Translations under genes and position numbers: made by a program
DNA from: Arenicola marina
Lineage: Eukaryota > Annelida > Polychaeta > Arenicolidae
Assembly (NCBI GenBank): GCA_964019135.1
Contig: OZ025249.1
Location: forward strand, 10,342,039 to 10,406,038
DNA length: 64,000 nucleotides
Direction: 5' to 3'
Part shown: positions 47,001 to 59,600 of the stretch, one piece after another
Layout of the letters: each line of letters begins with the position of its first letter
How positions within the stretch are numbered: position 1 is the first letter of the stretch
The notes under the pieces: generated by a model
Told to the model about the DNA's origin: nothing
Databases searched by the model: none
Seen by the model: only the letters and a program-made list of their open reading frames with translations

Positions 47001-50000
47001 AGTTTGGAGAGTAATGCGCAGTATTTTCGTCCTATTTTTAAGCGTATCAATACAATTACTTTCATTATCGCTCGTTGGTCAATTTAGGGGTCGCGTCACA
47101 GGAGTTACCATCCCTGGGGGTATAAAAGGGCCCGCATCACAGCCAGAAGTCAGTTGGAGTGAGGGGACAGCGCAGCACCAGCGCACCTCCCACTTTCTCT
47201 CAGCGCTTCACCCGCGCACCTCTTACTCTCCTCTTAGCGCTTCACCCGTGCACCTCTTTTCTCTCTATTTTCTTGCGCTTCGCCCGCGCACCTCTTTTCT
47301 CTCTATTCCTTGCGCTTCTCCCGCGCACCTCTTTTCTATATTCTTTTATAAGAGGGTCTAGGTATATATGTGGAGCTATATTTAGAGGAATCAGCAATGG
47401 AATATGGAGAATTACCTTGGAAATAAGAGAAATATGGTGAGATATAGATCAGGCCAGCAATTAGGCAATGAGAGGATAGATTGAATTAGGGAGAGAAGAT
47501 ATATGCAGCAGTTGCAGTGATATTTGAACTTATGATATTGGTAGCTCCATGTGAAATTGTTATCTCTATATTTAATGAGAGGCGGATGGCATATTTATTT
47601 TCAAGTAACATGGAGAGATTTCTCATACATTTGTACAGAATAAATCATTTGAACTGTACCTACTTTATTATTGCCTTATTGTTGGGCTACTTAATCTGGG
47701 TTAAACCAAGAATGCTTAACAATATCGCGGCATAAAATGCCCCCTTCCTGAAATTTTACCCAAATTATAGAACCGATACGCTACAAGTTTGGTGACAGCG
47801 GTGTGTAATTACAACATACACCCTCAGCACGCTACAGTTTGGTGGCAGCGGTGGGATTTGACCATTTACACCCTCAGCACGCTACATTTTGGTGGCAGCG
47901 GTGGGATTTGGCCACTTACACCCTCAGCACGCTACACAAACACATATTGCATGGCAAGGAGAAGTAGAACGGTTACTCGGCAGGGGGCGCATTGGAGATA
48001 TTTCGGGTTGTAAATAGCCGCCAGGACAGAAAAGAAATAGGAGCAAGCTCAGGATAAAGAAGATTTAGAGGATTGGAGTATTTATCGCCAGTATATTTAT
48101 GAATAGTTTATGTAACTTTTTATGCAAGTTGTTTGGCAAGATTCCCCAGTAGTTTGAAGGATAACGATGACCATGTTGACCTTATTTTTAAATGTATAAT
48201 TACAGTTTCTTTCATTATCGCTCATTGGTCAGTTCAAGGGGTAGCGTCACTGGAGTTAGCGTCCCTTGGAAGGGGGTGGGGTAAGACCCTGCATCACAGC
48301 CAGCAGGCAGTTGGAGTTGGAGGGACAGCGCAGCATCAGCGCACCTCTAACTCTCGCTCAGCGCAACATCCGCGCACTTCTTTACCTTCTCCTCATACCG
48401 CAACATCCCGCACCTCTTTACCCTCTCCCCTTATCGCAGCATCCGCACATCTCGTTACTCTTTTCTTTGCTATTTTCTTTTATAAGTTTTTATGTAGTAT
48501 CGAGAAGGTAAAATGTGGGAATAAACTTGTCTTGGAGGTCTAGGTCAGAGAGCTGTATTTTGGAGGTATATTGAGAGGAATCAGCAGTGGTATGTAAAGA
48601 ATTAGCTTGGGGATAAGAGAAATACTGTGACAGATTGATGCGACCAGCAATTAGACAACGAGACGATACATTGAATGTGAAGAGATAATGTGTACAGCAT
48701 ATACAGTGATATTTCAGTGTGTGATAATTGTGGTGCTTTCCAATATAGCTAACAGTATTTACCGAGCGGTTGATGCCATGTAAATATTCCAGTGATATTG
48801 ATAGTTTGATCATACATCTGTATGTGGTGGCAGCGATTGGTTGAGGCAACCGAGAATGCTTCATTATATCGCGGCTTAAAACGCCCCCTTCCTGAGATAA
48901 CACCAAAGACATATACCTTCGGCACGCTACAGTTACGATTTTGCCACTTACACCCTCGGCAAGTTACAATTTGGAGATGTACGTAAGACTGCGTAGACGG
49001 TAGGGGTAAAGCAGAGTCATGAAGAGACATTTTTGGGCGGAGAGCGTAGTCCATGTTCCTTCTTTATCAATCCGGGTAACCACTGGATGATGATCGTTAG
49101 GTTGGGGAAAAGGTGATGAGCGGAATGACGGAAGAATGATTTCTAAATGTCTATACAACGGACATTTGACGGGTGAACAGCGCAGCCTTTACAATACGAA
49201 TGTCTGCCTTACCTAGATTCACATTGATGTCCGCCATTGGTGTGGGCTGCGACCCTAACGATGTACGTTCCGGACTCGCAGAGCAGGCATTGGAAAAAAT
49301 GAACTGCATTTCGGTCGTCGACCCACCTGTCAAGATATATGATGTCGCTTGACCGCTGTGGATTGGACCAAAGGTTTCGTAGGTAACCCCCAGGGCGCAC
49401 TCCATCACGCCGAGAGTGTCGGTGTAGAGAGACAAGTACGCCACATCCCCGTCAACCTTGTAGCGCTGAAGTAAAGAGACCCAACATCTCGCAATATAAA
49501 ATGGCGGATATGGCACACGAAAAACGTTACTGTGTTTAAAGTAGTAGGGGTTATGGGACAATATAAGTACAGTCCAAGGGGCCATCTGACTAAGATCTCG
49601 TAACACGAATTTTTTAATTTGATCAAAAATATATTGTAACTGTTAATTTGATGAATACTGTTGACTGGTATATCATTGCACGAAGATGGCTACATAGCAA
49701 ATACCGCCGTATAGTAATTCTTTTATATCCGTTCACTTAACATCTCAAATGTAGGTTAACGAGCTTTTAACTCTTCTTGAAACGATTCCCAGGAATCCAT
49801 TCCTTTAGCTAACTGACGCTAGTAGAATTTGATTAATAATTATTCACACAATCGGTCTCTTCGTCTCACCCCGCAGAGGAAGGAATTCCCGCCATTTTGG
49901 GCCAGGACGATGAGGTCGCCGGCCGTGTCGTCTGCTTCACCCAGAACTGTAGCGCTCAAGGTCATGACGCACGTGTAGCTCTCAATGACTGCGACAGATT

Positions 50001-53000
50001 AACATAAACTGTTATACATGATGCTGCATACACTTTATGATACCTGTAACTTTATCATAAAATGAGGAATTCTGCAATATAAATCTGGAACTGATTGCTG
50101 CAGGTGGCCTACCTCCATCACAAGACGACATTGATAGTGTGGTGTTATCCACGGTGGCCCGAGACTCGTGTTGGTCCCGGCACCTGTCTGGTTCCTCCCC
50201 CACAGAGTAGGTCAGCTGGTGTAAACCATTGGCGAATGGGCACGTCTCTGAGGACGGCGGATCTGGAGATAAGATAACAAGCTCAAAGTGCGCCACATTC
50301 TAGCGTTGAACGATACTTGAATCATAGACTGTAACATGAATTTATCTTGAACTATTACTTGAGTTGTATTATGTGATGTGACAGATGGGTGTACAGTGCA
50401 TAGTGCAAAGTGCACAATCTATAGAAAGGAATATGTCCACCTTATTTACATTCTACCAACACTCTATAATAACTAATTTTGCATTATGTCATTTTTCAGG
50501 AGGACAGAATGTTTGAACCTTATTGCATTCTATCAACAATCTGTTTGTGAGAATATTTTGTCATTATTACATTCAGTCAATTCTGTTGGACGGAATGTTT
50601 GGACATTACTTACATTCTTTCGATAGTCTGTTGGACGGAATGTTTGGACAATGCGTACATTCCGTCAATAATCTGTTGGACGGAATGTTTGTACAATACT
50701 TACACTCTGTCCACAGTATGTTGGAGGCAATGTTTGGACATTACTTACATTCTATCAGCAATCTGTTGGTGGGAATGTTCGACAGTCGTTCTTTGCAACG
50801 ATCGATATCTGACTCCACGAGTTCTGCGAGACAAGATATTTTAAATACATATGAGTATTTAGAAAAAATGTTCGTTTTGTGTACGATATCCTGAGAACCG
50901 ATACATGTCCATTGGCCCATTATCAGAGAACCCCGTCATCATTTCATATAAATGTAACAACACGGTACATCTTGTCTAAATCGAACAATTGCTGCATCAT
51001 AGAATATGTAATTTGGGGCTTCACATAACATCCTCGTTACAACAAAAAGACATCGTTTACAATTTACCCGGCTCGGCCTCCTTCAGCAAGATTGCATCGT
51101 CCAAGATAACAACTTGGGAACAAATGTGAACTTGAGTGGTCTCTGTGTCGTTGGGAACTTGAAAATGGATGACTGTGCTGTTCTGTAGATCCTGTTGGAC
51201 GTCACAGCAGAGGTACGCATCTTAGGGTTGCGAAATGAATAGATGTACATTGCGTGTAATACGTAGGCCAGGGGTATGGTTCATTCATAGATAATTGCGT
51301 TACATTAAGAGACATAATAGATGCCGGGGAAAAATAGTGCGCTTGGTGTGGTTTTCCAAACGTCAATGTCCTTATAAATGTATTACATTTCACACTAAAC
51401 ACAAAACCCTTTATTTATCCGATGGTAACAAAAATTTACGATGGCAAATAATAAATTGTCTGCAATTGCGTTTTAAATGTTACTGATACGTTGTTCGTCC
51501 CTGAGACGAATTCTCAGACGCATATGAGTGAATAAGATGACAGCTTAAAACAACCTTCTTACATGCGCCAACTTAGATATTTTGCACTTTAGAATCAAGA
51601 CTAAAAGTATCTCAAAATTATGATGCATATGTTTCATATCTCTTTGAGCTTGTAAAAGAACAATTTCAACATAAACCTGCGCGGCCTATTTCTTTAGAAT
51701 ACCGAACAGCGAACAGGCGCGCATGGATATAAAGCCGGCCACCAACTTCTGCTCCGGTGAACACTGACAGTACACAATAATCACAAATAATTAATAGGAA
51801 TTACGAATAACGGAGTAACCTTCCAGCAAGAATTAATCTTGCCGTTGAGTTGGGTATGTTGTTTGGTCGGATGTAATTTAGGATGTGTGAATGTATGTCA
51901 CTAAACAACAATAAGACGATATAATAGATAGGCATAGAAAAGTACAGGTCCAAAGGCAAAGTTTGCAAAGTCTCCACTTTTGCAAAGATTTGGACCCTCT
52001 ATCAAACTCTTTATTGTTTGACGAAACTGTAATAAGGAGTGACGAAGTTTGTAGATCTGCATTTCGTTACAGAAAAAGAAAGAAAAACAAGATATATGAG
52101 GATATAATATATATGTATGCAGCGTTACTTACGGCCATCCAGTATCAGTCCGCTCTCACGGAATGAAGCGAGCAGAAGTCTTTTGGGAGAGGCAGGCGCA
52201 GTATATATCCATTCCCGTCCCGAGCCGATGTGTTGGTAGGGGGGACAAGTTGCTGGCGCACCCCAAAGACGATGACGTCGAGGAAAGCATCGTTGCAAAT
52301 ATTATAAGCAAGAGGAACAGAGAGAGGTTCAGGTGGCCGGCATCCCAACCACTTCTCCGAAGAAAAACAGGGGCGTAAACCAAGAGGGGGTGGGGGGGAG
52401 GGGGGGTTGTTTGGCAGGGGGGTGGGGGGCGGGGATTTGGGATAGGGCAGGGGCAGATGTATATAATTTATCTTATCTTCTCACATGTATCAAATCAAAT
52501 AAAAGTACCATTATGAGTTGTACTTACTAGTTACATAGCGTAGCATAAAAAGACGGGATAAAGGTATGCAAATGCAAGTAAGGCAATAATTTGAGCTCAC
52601 TCATATCCATACATGTGTGATAACCATGGGGACAACAACAAAGAAGCTCGGGGGGAAAGGTCTTGTACTATAGACTTAACTGATTCGGCGTTTCTTTCAT
52701 TCATTTCTATATATAATCATTTTTATAGGTATAATTATCAGATCGGTTTCCTATATATCGAGTGTAAGGTAAGCTGGATCACCTTGGGATGCACACTGCG
52801 CCTTATATGCGGTGCAGGGGTTGTAGGAGCCCACTGTGAAGTCTGCCGGGACTGATTTACCGCAGTGACAAAGACGTCGGCTCTTAAAGGTGCTATCGCA
52901 GGCGTAGTACTTGCATACATCCTTGGGATCGGAGAAAAAACTGTCTGAACCTCCACACTGCAATTCTGAGATAAAAGGAACAGGTGACATATAATAGGAC

Positions 53001-56000
53001 AAGTATGAACTAGACGATAGATCGATGACTTGATTGGTTGCATATTCAGAACACCAATTCTAGGTCAGATCGCGTCTCTGCTCTTTGCACAGAAGGACAT
53101 GGGACAACCCAGACATGGCCACAGCGGGGCTCGAACCACCGATTCACTCAGGTGGCCAGAGCGATGAATGTCAGCGCTCTAACCCACTGAGCTATCGGGC
53201 GGCCCCGATCGATGACTTGAATCAAGACGCACGTTCAGTTGGTAAACAGCCTTAGCTGCAGATCTGCAGGTCGTTGAGTCGCACCTTCGAGCATGCATCT
53301 GTGGCATGTTTCAGTCCACCGTAATTCATTGTCCTGTGAGGTTGTCTGTCCTAGTTTAGCTTTAATGTACAAACAATTAGCATAAAACCCAACATTACGC
53401 CATTTGTCGCTAAGTAAAATTGTTGGCAACGGTTTTCCCGTCGGTGAACACCTTTTTTTGTTGAACTTAGAAAATACCAACATTTAATTAACAACATGTC
53501 GTGATTATCAACACTATTTTTTACAGGCCTTACCTGTTAGTGTCGTTGTTGTGTCTTCAAATGTTGTTGTGTCCATTGTTGTTGTTGTGGTGTCTTCCAA
53601 TGTTGTTGTAGTTTGTATAGTAGTTGTGGTCAAGTCAAGGGGTACTGAAAGAAAGAAAACAACATTCTACACGCTTTCATTCAAGTCTAACGCAAAGCCC
53701 GAAGGTTCATTTACAGGCCTTAACCTGTTTTATTTTGCTTCAATTATATTTGTGCTCACAATTATTATGGATGTTAACAGAAACAATGCATTACAGCCAT
53801 TTGAAAAATAATATTTAAGTTTTTTTTTGCAAATCAACAATTTACTAACATTATATACTTATTACTGTTATGGTCAAGATTAATGTCAAACAAAATCAAA
53901 GGCAAAAGGAGAGATAATAGACCGTCAAAATTGTAACAGGATGGTATAGCTTTTTTGTACATATTCCAAAATTGCTCCCTGCAAATCTCCTATAAAAAAA
54001 AACACAATTATGAATAATATCAAGCGCTTCAAGAAAAAAAACATACTTTAGCTGCTTTACGATGTGTGACAACTGAGATACGTAGAATATAATATATTAA
54101 AAATGTAATAAAGACTTTAGCTGGAGGAGTAAGATATAGGTGAAAGATAAGAATAAGGTCTCGTTTGGTATTTTATTCACCTGTGATTCTATAGGCAACA
54201 GCCTGGCCGTCGTGAACTGGTCCATACGTCGAGTAATTGACATTCAAAGCACACTCCATGACCCCCGGAGTAGCGATATACGTTGACATGTACGCTGCAT
54301 CTTCGTCGATTTTGTAACGCTAGAAATATAATATAAAGTGGGGCATATTGTACAATATGGATATATATATATATGTATATTTGTAAACAACTAAGCTGAT
54401 GAAACGGATGCGCATTTTACCCGTTTAATGTGGATGTCTTCCTAATAATTGCCTCTCGAATTTAGGACAAGGAGTGGGGGGGGGGGGGGGGGGCGGGGCG
54501 GCGAGGAAAAAGGAGGTTTAACAAATAGGGACTAGGATGCTGGTCACTAATGGTAAAATAGGGAGGCCAGGAGAAACTCGCGTCCTTCAATAACTGCTAT
54601 TGGGTAGATGGATGGGTATAAGTCCCCTCTCTGTTCCGGTTACATGGATGGCACTTCATCAGTGAAATATATCTTCGACTTTGTTCTATGGCAGATAAAC
54701 TGCCACGTGCAATGTGGAGTTATAGAAAACACTAGCCTCGTTACTCACAGCGCAGAGGAAGGAACTCCCGCCATTTTGGGCCAGGACGATGAGGTCGCCT
54801 GCCGTGTCGTCTGCTTCACCCAGAACTGTGGCGTTCAAGGTCATAACGCACGTGTAGGTCACTGCGGGAACTGTAATAACGAGTGAAAAGATAAATCATG
54901 AGGGTGATTGATATCTATCGAACAACCTGCTTTACAAGTTTTATAACACTTGTATTTGTCCATATGAGCGTCTATGTCACCTCGAATGAGATAGACGATA
55001 CTACACCCTACGTCGTACCACAGAAGATCATGAAATATGACACATACTGATCAGTACACTTAACATTGCGTTAACCTGGTTTCATAACCTTTATTACATA
55101 GTATATGAATTATACAATTTTTTTTAGATCTGGTTTGTCCAAATAACTGGGGTGTAATAATCGTATCGTTAATCTTAACCAACAACTATACAACAAAATT
55201 ATGTCAGAACAATAATGTAATAATGTTCTTACGTGTGTTGCACGACTGCAATGTAATGTTGTTTCCTTGGACTTGGGCTGTGGAGTTGTCTTCCCCCAAA
55301 CACTGATCGATCCCTTCTTCAGAGGAGTAGCTCATACTATACATTCCTTCGTTGAACGGACAGGAACCGTGTGTAAGATTAACTGGATCTGTTGGATACA
55401 AATTACGTGAATATCATATGTCTAGTTCAGCGTATCTCAGTTTCGGCGCGATGCGAATACTACCAACGTCATTTTGACAATTAATCACTGCTCTTTCATA
55501 ATAAACCAAATAATGAGATAAAGTTTCTTTTAGGCCCTCATTAAGAATAATATGTTAACTGTGATATTTGATGATATAAAGATAAGATACACATCTTAGA
55601 TGGAATTATAAATCACGGGATTAGTGGGCCTCCTATTAATTACTTTGACAGTTTTGGAGGCATCGTGTCTTCCGGTGGATAATACTAACACTGTATGAGC
55701 AGCCTGTAGGACGTGATATTCATAAGGGCCGCATTGCAATCCGACATGTTTGCTTCGTTCACATCTGAAATACCCCCCAAAATATATAAGATATATATAA
55801 CCCTGGTATATTTCCGTGTATATTTATGAATTATCTTGGCGTCGGCACATATTTGTATCCGGGAACAGCTAATGTATCAGGCAACCACATAAATGTACAC
55901 TACAGTACGACCAACAAAATCAACAAAATGCACGCGTTGTGTTCATTGGTGTATACATAAAGTAGTCCGCCTGCCTAGGATTCATTCTCTGTCCAGGTAT

Positions 56001-56606
56001 ACGTTTGGCTGTTTGCATTAAAGCAATATATTCTGTAATAGAAGCAATTTGGTCACCGGAGCAGAAGTTGGTGGCCGGCTGTTGAAATTGTTGTTTTACA
56101 GACTCTCAGAGTTATAAAACATATATGCATCATAATTTTGAGATACTTTTAGTCTTGATTTTAAATTGTAATATCCTGGTTTACACACGATATAGCATGA
56201 TAAGCATACAGCATTAGCCTCATTATGTAAGTTCCACAGATTAGAACAGATAGAAAATCTTAATTGTCATTTAATGCGTTTTGGCTTGCGAAGTAACGAA
56301 CATAATTTATCAATGCATGATGTAATATCCGTGATTTTTGTTCACGATATTGCTTTTGAAGTACAGTAGACCGACCTTGCGGTGTTTCTCCAAGCAGAAT
56401 GACGTCATCGTCCACCAGCGTGTGTTGCGTACACCGGTGCCTCGGGGTGACCATGGTGTCATTGGCCTCAGGCACGAGATACTCACTGATGGTGAAGCTA
56501 TCGCCGTCCAGGGCGTAGAAACAGCACGTGAAACGCTCTATAGAGTAAAGACACATACATTTAATGTACAACATAACCTCAAAATGAACCCGTCCAGGCC
56601 GGTGGG

Positions 56607-56639
<33 letters not shown>

Positions 56640-59600
56640 AGGGGGGGGGGTTCTTTTGTCTTTCTTCCTTTTCGTATCGCCTTCCAAAGCCGACTTTATG
56701 TTAATTTAATATGGAAGAATCATGGCGAGTCATACAAGTGTGATATATACACACATATTATTAATTGACCTGCCCCCATGATGACGTAGATGGCGTGAGT
56801 TACCTGTGCCCGCCATGCCGCTGGCGCTCAGAATCATCCCCAGGTCGCTGAAAGAGGCCAGACGAAACTCGGCATCCGGGCCATTGACAGCGTCATAAAT
56901 CCACTGGCGCTCACCGTAGGCAGTCCCATATGGACACGATGCTGCAAGGAGGAAATTTCATTGTCTTATTTAGAAGTGGGTTACTGCAAGGGAATGGTGA
57001 AGGACCAATATTTCATTGTAGAAATAACGACTTTAGGGCTTTTAATTGTATGGCGTGTTCAATACCGCACATGTATCAAGATCAAATCGTGTATTTGAAT
57101 AAAATCAAGGTCAAGGTAAACAGAAGCCCGCTGGGTAGTTTCCCTTCATGAGGCATGATCTGGGATCTTTATCCGCAACACACGTAGGTGGGTCTCATCG
57201 CATAGTAGACCCTTCATGGTTTTAAGACATTTTCCTCTATTATAATAATTGATATACTCAGGATTTTATACCTATTGATCGTTTCCACATTGACTGTATT
57301 CATGGTTTTATTCATATCTACTTGACCCTTTATCATTTTTGCAATTGTTTTATCTTCAATATTACATTTATTGATTTTCAGGGTTTTAGTATTGACTGCG
57401 GAGTTATTTATAATAAACTAAACCAGTATGGCAAGATATAGGCTAAAAGTGCCGTTAAGCCATAATCAATCAATAAATCGCATAGTAGAGCCCGGCCCCA
57501 CGTGGCTGTTCGAGCAGCGATCACTCGATGAGGCCGAGCGCGCTGACCAATATTGGCGGCATTCATAATATTGGCGTAGGTCACACAAAGTTATCTTTCG
57601 GTCGCAGCTTCTCCAGTGCCAAGCACAGTGGGGGATTTCGCGAAGGTAGTTTAGCCGTCTGTGAGCTGTGACCACGTCTACGGGGCGTAGTCGGCTAAAG
57701 TGACCATGTAAATGAATGGGCGATTTTAGCCGACTACTGCCGGGTTTACACGGCACGATCATTCCTTCAACAGTCGTAACAACGGTGGAAGCATCAGTTG
57801 GTCAACAGTTCACACGTTCAGACAGCGTACCAACCGACTCAACAATTATCACTACCGCCACCTAGCGAACATATCATTTGAGCATCATTCATAACGTCAT
57901 GCATACAAGCCAAGCATACGTTCGTAACGGTCACGATGCACACAGTATCAACGTCATCATTTTGACGCTGATTGGCTAAAATGCTTGACGCTGATTGCTT
58001 GACAGTTTCCAAATCGTGAAGAAACTTTAGAACATGCGCTGTGTTTGCAATGCGTGGAAAACCGGCCCTCCAATGGCACAGTTGGTCGAACAGTTGATTT
58101 GATTCAATAAAGTTTACAACGTATTGCATCGTGTGAACAGGGCATCAATTACTACCTCGAGTAGAGTTGAGTAGTTTTCTTTTCGCTATGCATGGTTAAC
58201 TATGACTACGGGCCCTGTCCACCATGATCAACCTTGCAGGTGCTATGGTGAACACGGAGCGACATGATCTTGAAAGAAACACTTACTATTCTGATTACAA
58301 GCTTCGTCAAATCCCGTGCACGGAATATCCGGGCCGAGCGAGAAGTGATCGGGAACGAACTTCCCGCAGCGACAGGATAGATGCTTCTTCTCAGAAGTGT
58401 CTTTTGTGAGACACTGGTAGTAATCACACCTATTGTAAGGGTCGGAGAATATCTTGTCCGGCGATGTACATGGATAATCTGCAAGTAATAAAACGCAATT
58501 GGTTATAGATATTTTGTATATATCTATGAGCCTTTTCACGCCGCGAAGTGTATATACATAGTTTATTTTACTTGTTTATCTTTACCTTTGTTTACAATGG
58601 ATATTCTTCTCAAATAACACTTGATCACGACAGTTATCGCATTATCTAGTTACTTCTTCCGAGGATAGACTCTAGTGCTCATATTTTACCGTTCATGTAA
58701 AAGGCAATGTTTGCGCCTTGGCTTGTTGTGGCAGTGGCATTTCTTGGGCACATCAGCTGGTCCTTGTTTCCGACGTGCAGTGACAGGGACAGAGGATTCG
58801 TCTCCGTACTATTCTGCGAGTATCTCTGTGCAATTGAACAAACAAGATACATATTAATAAATAATTATACACATAACAAGAGATATTCGACCATAGGTCG
58901 AGGACGAAAATACATGAGTTCATTTGGAAGCTGTATTAATGGCGACGTTACGAGTCGTCAGGGCCAATTTTGGCTAAAGGGCCTTATAGGGGCAATTTGG
59001 GCCTTCGACAGGCAGTGTGGCACTGTAGGCGGAGCTTAATTGGACATCCAGTTTGAAGCCAAGGCGCTTCTCTTGAAGCAATATTAACGGTACTTTCGTA
59101 TCTTTTATTTATTATGTCTTCGTGACTTCACGAACTTCATTTGACGATCACGACAATATTCGCGATGGCTTCTATTTTGTTAAGTATACCTACTTACGAA
59201 ATCATGGGTGAACTCATGAACTTGTGGGTGATGGTAGCTATTGCCAAATTAGCTGAACATCAAGCAGGCCCAAACTTTCGTAGGAGCACGTAAGCTATGA
59301 CGTTGACGCACACTTAGCCCCCTCGCCATAGGTGTCTCTGAAGACGACGTGTTTAAGTGAACATGAAATTTTGTTTTCAAGAGCGATTGCTTGAATTATG
59401 AATGGCGCTACGAATTTTACTTTTTATCTAATAATACGTCATCGTGACGTGATATGACGTCATTTGACGTTCGCGCAAATGATCAAGATGGCTTCTATTT
59501 CTTTAATATGTCTACTTATCAACTCGGATTATGACAGCTATTGCCAAAGTGGCTAAAAGTAAAGCAAACCCAACAATTCGTAGGGGCACGTTAGCCATGA

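Larger units (their letters stand above)
49286..53516 (+). repeat. Segmental duplication block B, right copy
   Basis: Same orientation as 12664-16712. It abuts block A at about 53517-53537, in the order B-A instead of A-B. That is the arrangement expected at the internal junction of a tandem duplication of 584-16712. Confidence 0.85.

Noticed and set aside
49213-49327. Longer version of gene 2's RYKVD exon ending at GTAAGG (49213)
   Set aside because: The extension runs past the paralogy border into a repeat also found at 45130-45730; the shared donor GTGGGT at 49326 exists in both paralogues.
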